Part shown: positions 1-8,404 of the stretch, in pieces
How the letters are laid out: every line of letters begins with the position of its first letter
How positions within the stretch are numbered: position 1 is the stretch's first letter
NCBI RefSeq assembly: GCF_900187115.1
Contig: NZ_LT906455.1
Span: 744,001 to 808,000 of the forward strand
DNA from: Aliarcobacter butzleri
Lineage (GTDB): Bacteria > Campylobacterota > Campylobacteria > Campylobacterales > Arcobacteraceae
Direction: 5' to 3'
Length of the DNA stretch: 64,000 nt
The notes under the pieces: model-generated
Database searches by the model: none
Told to the model about the DNA's origin: nothing
What the model saw: the letters and a program-made list of their open reading frames with translations, nothing else
Program-made: the position numbers and the translations under genes

Positions 1-610
1 TTCCCATAAAAATAGCAATAGGAATAGTCATTGCAATAGTAAATAATCCCCAAGGTGACTCAGCAAGTGCTTTTACAACAACCATCGCTAAAATAGCAAT
101 AATAATAAGCATTATCCCAAAAATTGCAATCATTGCAACTCCACCAGTAAATGTTCCTAATTCATCTTTTATCATCTCTCCTAAAGATCTACCATTTCTT
201 CTTGTAGAAATAAATAGAACGATAAAGTCATGAACGGCTCCTGCAAAAACTCCACCAACTAGTATCCATAACATAGAAGGTAAATAACCCATTTGAGCTG
301 CCAAAATTGGACCTACAAGTGGACCAGCACCAGCAATAGCAGCAAAGTGATGACCAAATAAAACAGATTTATTTGTAGGAACAAAATCCCTTCCATCATC
401 TTGAACAACAGCAGGTGTTGCTCTGTTTTTATCAAGTTCTAAAACTTTATAAGCAATAAATCTACCATAAAATCTATATCCAATCATATAGATACAAACC
501 GCTGCAACAACTAAATACATAGCTGAAACAGTTTCACCGTTTTGAAGTGCTAAGTACCCAAAGCAAACAGCCCCAAGCAAAGCAACAAAAAACCATAGAA
601 TTTTGTTCAT
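1..610 (-). CDS. cstA: Carbon starvation protein A (CstA), N-terminal part
   Basis: Reading the minus strand from an ATG at 610 gives an open frame of 203 codons that runs off the left edge, so the C-terminal part is missing. The translation begins MNKILWFFVALLGAVCFGYL and has several membrane helices. It contains the CstA-type stretch around FGHHFAAIAGAGPLVGPILA and the segment VHDFIVLFISTRRNGRSLGEM. CstA family proteins are inner-membrane peptide or pyruvate transporters with many helices, and in Campylobacter CstA takes up peptides. Substrate here is inferred from the family. The gene is divergent from ychF; a candidate -10 box lies at 648-653. Confidence 0.93.
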   Translation of the reverse strand, partial: MNKILWFFVALLGAVCFGYLALQNGETVSAMYLVVAAVCIYMIGYRFYGRFIAYKVLELDKNRATPAVVQDDGRDFVPTNKSVLFGHHFAAIAGAGPLVGPILAAQMGYLPSMLWILVGGVFAGAVHDFIVLFISTRRNGRSLGEMIKDELGTFTGGVAMIAIFGIMLIIIAILAMVVVKALAESPWGLFTIAMTIPIAIFMG

Positions 611-647
611 AATCTAGCCTTTTTTATTAATTTTGAAATCGCAATTT

Positions 648-653
648 AGTATA
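648..653 (-). promoter_or_regulatory. Candidate -10 box for cstA
   Basis: On the minus strand the sequence reads TATACT, about 37 nt upstream of the cstA ATG, with an AT-rich stretch and no clear -35 box. That fits the usual sigma-70 promoter form in Campylobacterota. A second TATAAT-like stretch lies slightly further upstream. Confidence 0.45.
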
Positions 654-719
654 ACACATTATTATAAAAAAATTTAATCAAATAGGCAAAAAATCGGATA
701 AGAGAGTACGAAAAGTAAC

Positions 720-754
720 AAAGATAAATTAAATAAAAATTTATCTTTTTTTTT
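720..754 (+). terminator. Terminator-like hairpin upstream of ychF
   Basis: An 11-bp perfect stem (AAAGATAAATT at 720-730, AATTTATCTTT at 738-748) encloses a 7-nt loop, and a run of T extends to 754. This is the form of an intrinsic terminator on the plus strand. No plus-strand gene lies upstream, because cstA is divergent, so its purpose is open. Confidence 0.55.
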
Positions 755-766
755 ATCTATTTTAGC

Positions 767-772
767 TATAAT
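767..772 (+). promoter_or_regulatory. -10 box for ychF
   Basis: A perfect TATAAT lies 32 nt before the ychF ATG and follows a long T-rich tract (746-763). This is the typical Campylobacterota sigma-70 arrangement, with a T-rich region in place of a -35 box. Confidence 0.65.
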
Positions 773-804
773 CAGCCAAAATTATAGTAGTTAAAAGGAT
801 AAAT

Positions 805-1908
805 ATGGGATTAGGTGTAGGTATAGTAGGACTTCCAAATGTTGGTAAATCAACAACTTTTAATGCTTTAACAAAAGCACAAAATGCAGAGGCTCAAAAT
901 TATCCTTTCTGTACTATTGAACCAAATAAAGCGGTAGTTCCAGTACCTGATAAAAGACTTGATGAGTTAGCAAAAATAGTAAATCCAAATAAAATTCAGC
1001 ATTCAACTATTGACTTTGTTGATATTGCAGGACTTGTAAGAGGAGCTTCAAAAGGTGAGGGTTTAGGAAATCAATTCTTATCAAATATTAGAGAAGTTGA
1101 AGTTATTTTACATATGGTAAGATGTTTTGAAGATGGAAATATTACTCACGTTGAAGGTGATGTAAATCCTTTAAGAGATATTGAGATTATTGAAACAGAG
1201 CTTATTTATGCTGATATTTCTCAATTAGAGAAAAAAATAGATAGACTTAAAAAACAAGCAAAAGGAAGTAAAGAAGCTGCTTCTCAATTAGTTATTGCAG
1301 AAGAGTTATATGCTCATATTGGTGAATTACAACCAGTTAAAACTTTTGAAAAACTTGAAGATGAAGCTTTCAAACAACTTGATAAAGAGTTAAGATTTTT
1401 ATCAAATAAAGATGTAATTTATGGAGCAAATGTTGATGAAGATTCATTAGCTGATGGTGGAAATAAATATGTTGATATGGTAAAAGAACATGCAAATAGT
1501 GTAAATGCTGATGTTATTATGCTATGTGCAAAAATAGAAGAAGAGTTAGTTGGACTTTCTGATGAAGAAGCAAAAGAGTTTTTATCAGATTTAGGTGTAC
1601 AAGAATCAGGATTAGAGCAAATTATTCATAAAGCATTTGATAAACTTGGTCTTATGAGTTATTTTACAGCTGGAAAAGTAGAAGTTAGAGCTTGGACAAT
1701 TAGAAAAAATACAAAAGCTCCACAAGCAGCAGCCGTTATTCATAATGATTTTGAAAAAGGGTTTATAAAAGCTGAGGTTATTTCTTACGAAGATTTTATA
1801 ACATTTGGTGGAGAGACAAAATGTAAAGAATCAGGTAAGTTAAGACTTGAAGGAAAAGATTATGTTGTACAAGATGGGGATGTAATGCACTTTAGATTTA
1901 ATGTATAG
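805..1908 (+). CDS. ychF: Redox-regulated ATPase YchF (OLA1 family)
   Basis: The 367-residue protein has the full family length (about 363). It opens with the P-loop GLPNVGKST (residues 9-17), followed by the switch region with the DIAG motif, and ends with a TGS-type domain near the C-terminus (ITFGGETKCKESGKLRLEGKDY). The NKxD guanine-specificity motif of GTPases is replaced by NxxE (NVDE near residue 208), which in this family goes with ATP preference. YchF proteins bind ribosomes and take part in stress responses. The ATG has a short purine-rich site (AAAAGGAT) upstream. Confidence 0.97.
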   Translation: MGLGVGIVGLPNVGKSTTFNALTKAQNAEAQNYPFCTIEPNKAVVPVPDKRLDELAKIVNPNKIQHSTIDFVDIAGLVRGASKGEGLGNQFLSNIREVEVILHMVRCFEDGNITHVEGDVNPLRDIEIIETELIYADISQLEKKIDRLKKQAKGSKEAASQLVIAEELYAHIGELQPVKTFEKLEDEAFKQLDKELRFLSNKDVIYGANVDEDSLADGGNKYVDMVKEHANSVNADVIMLCAKIEEELVGLSDEEAKEFLSDLGVQESGLEQIIHKAFDKLGLMSYFTAGKVEVRAWTIRKNTKAPQAAAVIHNDFEKGFIKAEVISYEDFITFGGETKCKESGKLRLEGKDYVVQDGDVMHFRFNV

Positions 1909-1917
1909 GAATAAAAT

Positions 1918-2742
1918 TTGTTTTCAACTAATATTTTAAATAAGATAGATTCTTTACCTCCTTTACCAAAAACGATAATAGAAGTTGAAGAATTTAGAAA
2001 AAAACCAAATAAAGAAATAGCTGATTTATTAAAGATTATTGAAAAAGATGCCTTAATTGTTTCAACTTTATTAAAAATATCTAATTCAGCGATGTTTGGA
2101 TTTAGATCAAGAGTTGAAACGCCAGCTCGTGCTGTAAGTTTGCTTGGAATTAATTTCACAATTTCTATTGCAATAGCAGGAACTGTACAAAATTTATTAA
2201 AATCAGATTTAGAACCTTATGGTGTAAATGTAAATGATTTTATGAAAGCTTCAAATACCGCCTCAATTTTAGCAAATTTGTGGCTTTCAAAAATTGATTT
2301 AGCTTTAAAAGAAGAGATTGTTTTACCTGCACTTTTACAAGAAACTGGAAAATTTATTTTAGCTGATTATATTAAACAAGAAAATTTATCTGAGACATTT
2401 AGAGGAAAAGTTGATTCAGGTGAATTGATTGAAGATGTTGAAAGAAATCTATTAGGAATTACAACTTCTCAAGTAACAGCTCAAATTTTTAGACATTGGA
2501 AACTAAGTGATAAATTAGTAAATATGATTGAAAATGTTGATAATATCTCAAATGTTAATGATGAATATAAAAAACAGACTCAAATTTTAGAAGTTATAAA
2601 AACAGCAGCTTATATAAAAAATCCATTAAGTGATGAAAATGTTAAAAAAGCTATAGAAAAAGCTTCAAAATATAAACTAGATATAACAAGTTTAAAAAAT
2701 GCAATAACTACTTTAAAAGATAGAGTTGACAATATGTTATAA
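1918..2742 (+). CDS. HDOD domain protein
   Basis: This 274-residue protein starts at a TTG with AGGA seven bases upstream, overlapping the end of ychF, so it is probably translated from the ychF transcript. Its N-terminal 200 residues fit the HDOD fold: the opening LPPLPKTIIEVEEF, then DALIVSTLLKISNSAMFGFRSRVETPARAVSLLGINF. HDOD proteins are HD-related domains without the full metal-binding set and generally act in signalling. No effector domain is attached. Its last 6 bp overlap the convergent recO. Confidence 0.85.
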   Translation: MFSTNILNKIDSLPPLPKTIIEVEEFRKKPNKEIADLLKIIEKDALIVSTLLKISNSAMFGFRSRVETPARAVSLLGINFTISIAIAGTVQNLLKSDLEPYGVNVNDFMKASNTASILANLWLSKIDLALKEEIVLPALLQETGKFILADYIKQENLSETFRGKVDSGELIEDVERNLLGITTSQVTAQIFRHWKLSDKLVNMIENVDNISNVNDEYKKQTQILEVIKTAAYIKNPLSDENVKKAIEKASKYKLDITSLKNAITTLKDRVDNML

Positions 2743-3354
2743 GCCTTGAAGTAGAATATTCCATAAGTATTCAACTTCACTATCACTTAGATGAATGCTT
2801 TTTTTTTCTTTAAATAACTCTTTTATTTTAGAAATCTCAAAAACTTTAGATTTTAATATACACTTCGAGTGAACAGGAATAAATCCACGAATTAAAGAAA
2901 TCTCATTTTCTATTGGTAATTCACATAATAAACATTCAAAATCACTATGTAATCTTCCTTCAAACTCTATTAGAGATATATAAGATTCACAAATTGCTCG
3001 TAATACATTTTGTTTTGAAATAATATGAACTAAATTATCTAAAGAGTAAAAATAGAAACTATCAACTTGTTCTAAATCTTTTAAATGGGGATAAAATAGT
3101 TTTATATATCTTTGCCAACAGTACATTTTTTCATTATCAAGTATCCAAGGAAATCCTAGTTGTAAAACATCTTTAAGCCTTGAAATACTTGATCTAGTTT
3201 TTTCTAATTCAAAATCGATTTTATATCCTATATTTATATTTGAGTGTCTAGCACCATAAAATCGATAAGTTGTTAGAAGTTCATTTTCAGTTAAAATAGT
3301 TACGATTAAATCATCGTCTTTTACAGGTTTTATATCTAGAATATAACCTTGCAT
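2737..3354 (-). CDS. recO: DNA recombination/repair protein RecO (short Campylobacterota form)
   Basis: The 205-residue protein opens with MQGYILDIKPVKDDDLIVTILTEN cut into an OB-like N-terminal domain, as in RecO, and carries a C-terminal Cys/His cluster (CLLC near residue 142, then HSKC near 177) like the zinc finger of RecO. RecO loads RecA on SSB-coated DNA together with RecR. It is shorter than E. coli RecO (242), as I expect for this class. It overlaps the upstream 84-residue gene by one base (TAATG), so the two are translationally coupled. Confidence 0.75.
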   Translation of the reverse strand: MQGYILDIKPVKDDDLIVTILTENELLTTYRFYGARHSNINIGYKIDFELEKTRSSISRLKDVLQLGFPWILDNEKMYCWQRYIKLFYPHLKDLEQVDSFYFYSLDNLVHIISKQNVLRAICESYISLIEFEGRLHSDFECLLCELPIENEISLIRGFIPVHSKCILKSKVFEISKIKELFKEKKSIHLSDSEVEYLWNILLQGL

Positions 3355-3608
3355 TAATCTTCTTTTAGCATCTCTTTTATCTCTTCAATTATCTCTTTGC
3401 ACTCTTCATCATCAATTTCGTTATTTCCCAAATCTTCTAACATATCTTCAAAATCTTTTTTCATTTCTTGCATATGTTTTAACTCTTCTTTTACATTTTC
3501 ATCATCTTTTTTTGAAGCAATAATTTCAAATAAATCATCAATATAATCTTCTATTTCGATAAGAACTTCATCTTTTATTAATTTTTCTAACTCTTTTTGG
3601 ATAGTCAT
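3354..3608 (-). CDS. Small acidic hypothetical protein upstream of recO
   Basis: An 84-residue protein, strongly acidic and rich in Glu, Asp and Lys, predicted to be almost all helical or coiled coil (for example the run of E, D and K over residues 33-84). I do not recognise the family. It has AGGTG upstream of its ATG and is coupled to recO by a TAATG overlap, so the two genes form an operon. No membrane segment or metal motif is visible. Confidence 0.7.
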   Translation of the reverse strand: MTIQKELEKLIKDEVLIEIEDYIDDLFEIIASKKDDENVKEELKHMQEMKKDFEDMLEDLGNNEIDDEECKEIIEEIKEMLKED

Positions 3609-3724
3609 TTTTACACCTTTTTTTAAATTTGGTAATTATAACAAAAAAGAGTTACCCTTTTGCTTCAATTATTTAGTATAATATCTGTGTTAGAATATAA
3701 GATATTTGATAGTAAGGAGAATAT

Positions 3725-4039
3725 ATGGCACAGTTCAAAGGTGTTTCTATTGCAAAAGCAGCAAACATTCTTTATGGAGGAAATATTACTAGTAGATCAA
3801 TTACATTTGAAGATGGTTCTAAAAAAACTTTAGGAATTATGCTTCCAGGTGAATATGAGTTAAATACAGTAAATAAAGAGATTATTGATATTCAAATGGG
3901 TTCTTTAGAAGTTTTATTACCAGCACAAGAGTGGAAAAAATATGATGCTCCTGCTTCTTTTGAAGTTCCAGCAAATTCAAAATTTAAACTAAGAGTACAT
4001 AATTTAACTGATTATTGTTGTTCTTTTATAAAAAATTAA
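3725..4039 (+). CDS. ppnP: Pyrimidine/purine nucleoside phosphorylase PpnP
   Basis: The 104-residue protein matches the length and pattern of the PpnP (YaiE, formerly DUF1255) family: GGNITSRSITFEDGSKKTLGIMLPGEYEL and later GSLEVLLPA and FEVPANSKFKLRV, ending in a cupin-like beta barrel. Family members split several nucleosides with phosphate into base and ribose-1-phosphate. It is a single-gene unit with AAGGAG upstream and a hairpin after the stop. Confidence 0.92.
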   Translation: MAQFKGVSIAKAANILYGGNITSRSITFEDGSKKTLGIMLPGEYELNTVNKEIIDIQMGSLEVLLPAQEWKKYDAPASFEVPANSKFKLRVHNLTDYCCSFIKN

Positions 4040-4047
4040 TTTTACTA

Positions 4048-4070
4048 ACAATGCGAAAAAATCGCATTGT
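4048..4070. terminator. Bidirectional hairpin between ppnP and the NosL-like gene
   Basis: ACAATGCGA (4048-4056) pairs perfectly with TCGCATTGT (4062-4070) around a 5-A loop. It sits between two convergent genes and can serve both. A clean U tract is missing on the plus side. Confidence 0.65.
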
Positions 4071-4078
4071 AATGTAAT

Positions 4079-4780
4079 TTATTCAAAGATAGTTTTATCT
4101 AATTCTTCAAATTTTAAAACTTTTTTCCCAAAATGGTCTTGCATAAACTTTTTAGCTTGAGTTTCATCTTTAAAAGGAATAATCTCTTTTCCCATAGGAC
4201 CATGAACATTAGAATCTATTACAAAATAAGCATTTTTAGCATTAATTGCTTCAAGGAAATAATAGTCAGTTACAGTTATTTCATCTATGTTAACTTCATT
4301 TTTACTATATTTTGATGGATCAAAATAAAATTTTAACATATCTTTTACACCATCAAAATAGTAAGAATTTCCACTTTTTGTTGAAATTTTTGCTACCCAT
4401 TTTGGATATTTTGCTACATACATTCCACAAACTGGACATTTAGCATCTTTAGGAACATCAATAACTTGAGATTTTTCATTTGCTAAAAGTGGATTTGATA
4501 AATAAAGACTTACAGCTTCAACTTTATCTTCATCTAAATTTTTACAAATAGCATTTGCTGTTAAAAACTCTTTTGCTTCATCTAGTGAAGTAAAATCTTT
4601 AATTTGATTTTTATCACACAGTTCTTCAAATATCTTTTTACCTTTTTTTGCAATTAATGTTTCTTTTATATCTACTTTTTTTGATGTCTCTTCCATATGA
4701 TTAGAATGTGACATCATGTCATGAGCATTTAAGCTCGTAAATAAAGAAGCAACAAACATGAAAAATATACTTTTTTTCAT
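4079..4780 (-). CDS. NosL-like periplasmic protein with a cytochrome-like N-terminal region
   Basis: A 233-residue protein with a signal peptide (MKKSIFFMFVASLFTSLNA, cleavage near residue 19) and no lipobox. The C-terminal half is NosL-like: CPVCGMYVAKYPKWVAKI near residue 115 and a FDGVKDMLKFYF stretch, as in copper-binding accessory proteins of nitrous oxide reductase. The N-terminal part is rich in Met and His, then has GKKIFEELC and a distal VEAVSLYLSNP, which resembles cytochrome c but lacks any CXXCH. No nos genes are nearby. It follows the diguanylate cyclase gene by 43 bp on the same strand. Role in copper handling is inferred. Confidence 0.75.
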   Translation of the reverse strand: MKKSIFFMFVASLFTSLNAHDMMSHSNHMEETSKKVDIKETLIAKKGKKIFEELCDKNQIKDFTSLDEAKEFLTANAICKNLDEDKVEAVSLYLSNPLLANEKSQVIDVPKDAKCPVCGMYVAKYPKWVAKISTKSGNSYYFDGVKDMLKFYFDPSKYSKNEVNIDEITVTDYYFLEAINAKNAYFVIDSNVHGPMGKEIIPFKDETQAKKFMQDHFGKKVLKFEELDKTIFE

Positions 4781-4823
4781 AAATTTCCTTTGTTTTAAAA
4801 TATTTAATTATATAAAAAAGGTG

Positions 4824-6215
4824 TTAATTTTTTGTTAAATTATTTAGTTCATCTTCTCCTAAAACTATATTTTTACCACTATTTTTTGCTTTATACAAAA
4901 TTTTATCTACTCTTTTAAATAATTTTTCTTTTGTATCTTCATAATTATAAATTGCAACTCCAAAACTACAAGTTATTTTCTTTTGTGATACGTTAAAATC
5001 ATGTTCAAATATAATTCTTCTTAAATTATTTGCTACTATTTTTGCTTGTTCAAGAGAAGTATTTGGAAGTAGAATTACAAATTCTTCTCCTCCCCACCTT
5101 GAAAGAGTATCTGTTCCTCTAACATTTTTTGTTAGTAAATTTGAAATAGATTTTATTACTTCATCTCCTTCATCATGACCAAAAGTATCATTAATTCTTT
5201 TGAAATCATCAATATCTAGTAAAATAATACTTAATGGATTTTTTTGTATTTTTGCTTTTTGTACTTCTAAATCAAAAAATTCTTCAAACTTCATTCTATT
5301 AAATATACCAGTTAAAATATCGATAGAGGCTTGTTGTTCTAAAGTTTGTGCCATAGAATAAAGCTCATCAACTTTGTGTTTCATAGCTTTATTTAGAGTG
5401 CTTAATTGCTCCTTAGCATTTTCAAATTCTGTTACATCATTTCTTATTGCAATAAATTCAACAATATCTCCGTCAATATCTAAAATAGGTACAATTGTTG
5501 AGTAAACAACATAACTTCTACCATCTTTTCTCAAATTCGTAATAAGCCCTTGCCATGGCTTTTTATTTTTTATTGTGTCCCACAATTCTTTAAATATCTT
5601 ACTTGGCATTGAAGGATGTCTTATTATATTATGAGCTTTTCCTATTAATTCTTCTCTTCTATAACCTGAAACTTCACAAAACTTATCATTTACATAAGTA
5701 ATAAGACCTTTGGGATTTGTTTTTGAAACAATATTGCTTAAATCAACAGCCTTTTTATATTCAGAAAGTAAATTAGAATGATTATCTTTTATATTATATT
5801 TTTGACTAAATAAATGTTCATAATCAATATAAAGTTCATTTTTTATTAATAAAAAGTTTTTTTCTATGTCCGTTTGCAAAGCAAATGATAAGAGTTCTTC
5901 CTCATAAAAAAAACGGAAAAGAGATGCTTTTAGAGATGATAAAAGTGTAAATAGATTTATAATATTTAATGAATTTTTATTTAATAGTTTTAAAAAGTCA
6001 TTTCTAATAGGACAATCTGACATTGTAAGTTCCCATTTTAGAACATTAACTATACAATCAAAAAAATCATAAAATATTCTTTTTTCTTCATTTGATAACT
6101 GAGCAGTTAGACATATATCCTTTACCTCTTGCATTTCAAGCCAGTAATCAACAATTTTATTTTTATTGATTTTTAAAAGATGTGAAAATTCTTTTAAATA
6201 GATAATCCCTTTCAT
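4824..6215 (-). CDS. Diguanylate cyclase with PAS domain
   Basis: A 463-residue soluble protein. Residues 1-150 form an all-helical region that may be an RsbR-type globin-like sensor. A PAS domain follows at about 165-265 (ITYVNDKFCEVSGYRREELIG, HPSMP), then a short coiled coil and a GGDEF domain with an intact GGEEF at 375-379. The inhibitory I-site RxxD is present (RGTD, 366-369), five residues before GGEEF, so product feedback is expected. Its product is cyclic di-GMP. No EAL domain is attached. The ligand of the N-terminal region is unknown. Confidence 0.93.
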   Translation of the reverse strand: MKGIIYLKEFSHLLKINKNKIVDYWLEMQEVKDICLTAQLSNEEKRIFYDFFDCIVNVLKWELTMSDCPIRNDFLKLLNKNSLNIINLFTLLSSLKASLFRFFYEEELLSFALQTDIEKNFLLIKNELYIDYEHLFSQKYNIKDNHSNLLSEYKKAVDLSNIVSKTNPKGLITYVNDKFCEVSGYRREELIGKAHNIIRHPSMPSKIFKELWDTIKNKKPWQGLITNLRKDGRSYVVYSTIVPILDIDGDIVEFIAIRNDVTEFENAKEQLSTLNKAMKHKVDELYSMAQTLEQQASIDILTGIFNRMKFEEFFDLEVQKAKIQKNPLSIILLDIDDFKRINDTFGHDEGDEVIKSISNLLTKNVRGTDTLSRWGGEEFVILLPNTSLEQAKIVANNLRRIIFEHDFNVSQKKITCSFGVAIYNYEDTKEKLFKRVDKILYKAKNSGKNIVLGEDELNNLTKN

Positions 6216-6320
6216 TTATTAACCTTATAAAAAATATAAGTTAATTATACATAAAAATAAAGATATAGTAAATAAAAAAATTATTAAATCTAATAAAACA
6301 AAATTAGCAGTTATATTTGA

Positions 6321-6326
6321 TATAAT
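6321..6326 (+). promoter_or_regulatory. -10 box for thiL, suggesting a leaderless transcript
   Basis: A perfect TATAAT ends only 6 bases before the thiL ATG at 6333. Transcription normally starts 6-8 bases after the box, so the mRNA would begin at or next to the start codon. No Shine-Dalgarno sequence is present, which agrees. Confidence 0.6.
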
Positions 6327-6332
6327 GTCCTA

Positions 6333-7154
6333 ATGAATAAAGAAGAATATTTTATAAAACAATTTTCAAATAATAAATTTATTGGTGATGATGGAGCTTT
6401 TATTGATGGTTTTGTTTACTCAATGGATGCTTTTTTTGAGAATGTTCATTTCAAAAAAGAGTGGATGAGTTTAAAACAAATTGCTTATAAATCAATGATA
6501 GTTAATATTTCTGACGCGATTGCAATGAATGCAAGACCTTTGTATGCACTTTTAAGTGTTGCTATTCCAAAGTCATATTCAAATGAAGATTTACAAGAGT
6601 TAGCAAAAGGTTTTAAAAAAGCTGCTAGTGAATTTGATATAGAAATAATTGGTGGAGATACAATAGCAAATGAAAAACTTGATATTAGTGTAACAATTAT
6701 TTCAAAAACATCAAATCCAATATTTAGAAATGGTATAAAAAAAGGTGAAATTCTTTGTTATACTGGAAAATTAGGAACTACAAAAAAAGATTTAGAAAAA
6801 CTTTTTGAAGATAAAAAAATATCTAAAAAATCAAAATTTATAAAACCCATTTTAAATCCAGAATTTTTTTATGAAATATCTTCTTATGTCACAGCTTCAC
6901 TTGATATTTCTGATGGATTATTTTTTGAACTTGAACGTTTATCAAAAGCAAGTAAAGTAGGCTTTGAATTTTTTCATGAAATAGATGAAAAAATAGGAAC
7001 TTCTGGTGAAGAATATGAAATACTTTTTTCTTTTAATAAAAAGAATTTAAGTAAAATAAAAAAAATAGCAAAAAAACATAAAATAAAACTAAATATTTTT
7101 GCAAAAGCGATAAAAGGTGAATACAAAACAGATTGTAAAAATCATCATTTTTAG
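6333..7154 (+). CDS. thiL: Thiamine-monophosphate kinase ThiL
   Basis: The 273-residue protein carries the ThiL signatures: FIGDDGAF (metal site), MDAFFENVHF, NISDAIAMNARPLYALLS, IIGGDTIANEKL, and near the C-terminus SLDISDGLFFELERLSKAS. ThiL phosphorylates thiamine monophosphate to the active cofactor thiamine diphosphate. It is shorter than the E. coli enzyme (about 325), mostly in the loop regions, with all motifs retained. The ATG appears to be at the very 5' end of the transcript. Confidence 0.92.
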   Translation: MNKEEYFIKQFSNNKFIGDDGAFIDGFVYSMDAFFENVHFKKEWMSLKQIAYKSMIVNISDAIAMNARPLYALLSVAIPKSYSNEDLQELAKGFKKAASEFDIEIIGGDTIANEKLDISVTIISKTSNPIFRNGIKKGEILCYTGKLGTTKKDLEKLFEDKKISKKSKFIKPILNPEFFYEISSYVTASLDISDGLFFELERLSKASKVGFEFFHEIDEKIGTSGEEYEILFSFNKKNLSKIKKIAKKHKIKLNIFAKAIKGEYKTDCKNHHF

Positions 7155-7167
7155 TTAAGAAGTAGAA

Positions 7168-7268
7168 AGAACAACTCGTTGTTCTCTTTAGTATTTTGCT
7201 ACTTTTAACAATTTTTTATAAATTGTTAAAAGTAGTTAAAAATGTATCGGTTCCTTAAAATTAGGAAC
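7168..7268. repeat. Three consecutive inverted repeats between thiL and truD
   Basis: Three hairpins follow each other: AGAACAAC/GTTGTTCT (7168-7175 and 7178-7185, 2-nt loop), a 16-bp perfect AT-rich stem (7199-7214 with 7220-7235, 5-nt loop), and GTTCCT/AGGAAC (7250-7255 and 7263-7268). They fill nearly all of the 133-bp gap. The middle one could end thiL transcription; the last one lies just before the truD ribosome site. Confidence 0.7.
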
Positions 7269-7287
7269 TTAATTTAAAGGAAAAAAT

Positions 7288-8352
7288 TTGGAACAATTAC
7301 AAAGATATTTAAATCACTCTAAAATAGATGTAGTATTTAAGCAAAGCAAAGATGATTTTGTGGTTACAGAAATACCACTTTATGAGTTCTCAGGTGAGGG
7401 TGAACATCTTATATTAAAATTAAGAAAAAAAGATTTAGCAACTTGGGATGCTATTGAAATATTAGCAAGATATTTAGAGTGTAGTACAAGAGAGTTTGGA
7501 TATGCAGGACTTAAAGATAAAAATGCGATGACAATCCAATCTATTTCTATTCATAGAAAGTTTGAAGAAAAATTACAAAACTTTCAACACGAAAATATAA
7601 AAATACTTGAAACAACTTATCATAATAATAAAATCAAAATTGGACATTTAAAAGGTAATAAATTTTTTATTAGATTAAAAAGAGTAGGGCTTGTAGAAAA
7701 AAGAAAAATTGAAGAAGCTTTAGGTCAAATTGCTACTTTTGGAATTCCAAATTACTTTGGTTTCCAAAGATTTGGAATAGAAGGTGATAATTATAAAAAA
7801 GGTAAAGATATAATTGATGGAAAATTAAAAGAGAGAAATAGAAACTTAAAACAAATGTATATCAATGCTTATCAAAGTTATCTTTTTAATTCTTGGCTTT
7901 CTAAAAGAATAGAAATTTCAAAACTTATTGATGCTTTTGAACCAAAAGAGATTTATCAAAAATTAAATCTTCCACTTGAAGTTGTAAAAAGAATGAAAAA
8001 ACAAAAACACCCTTTTAAAATTATGACAGGTGATTTATTATCACATTATCCTTTTGGAAAAATTTTTACTATTGAAGATTTAGAAACAGAATCTTTAAAA
8101 TTTTATGAAAGAGATAGAGTACCAACTGGTCTTTTGTGTGGTAAAAGAGTAAAAAATTCTGAAGGTTTAGCTTACGAAATAGAAAAAGAGTTTGAAGAAG
8201 ATATAAACGAAGATGGAGCAAGAAGATTTGCTTGGATTTTCCCTGAAGAATTAGAAAGTAATTATAAAGAGGATAAAAATTGGATAGAACTACAATTTTA
8301 TCTTCCAAAAGGTTCTTATGCAACTGAAGTAATTGCAGAAATAATTCATTAA
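7288..8352 (+). CDS. truD: tRNA pseudouridine(13) synthase TruD
   Basis: The 354-residue protein begins at a TTG preceded by AAAGG. It holds the TruD signature GYAGLKDKNAMTIQ with the catalytic Asp in KDK, and the later YFGFQRFG and NAYQSYLFN motifs. TruD isomerises uridine 13 of tRNA-Glu. Length and motif order match the family, and no truncation is visible. Confidence 0.96.
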   Translation: MEQLQRYLNHSKIDVVFKQSKDDFVVTEIPLYEFSGEGEHLILKLRKKDLATWDAIEILARYLECSTREFGYAGLKDKNAMTIQSISIHRKFEEKLQNFQHENIKILETTYHNNKIKIGHLKGNKFFIRLKRVGLVEKRKIEEALGQIATFGIPNYFGFQRFGIEGDNYKKGKDIIDGKLKERNRNLKQMYINAYQSYLFNSWLSKRIEISKLIDAFEPKEIYQKLNLPLEVVKRMKKQKHPFKIMTGDLLSHYPFGKIFTIEDLETESLKFYERDRVPTGLLCGKRVKNSEGLAYEIEKEFEEDINEDGARRFAWIFPEELESNYKEDKNWIELQFYLPKGSYATEVIAEIIH

Positions 8353-8404
8353 TTTATTAAGTTAAAATAAGTTAGACTTTTTAAACTATATATAAAGGGA
8401 AAGA

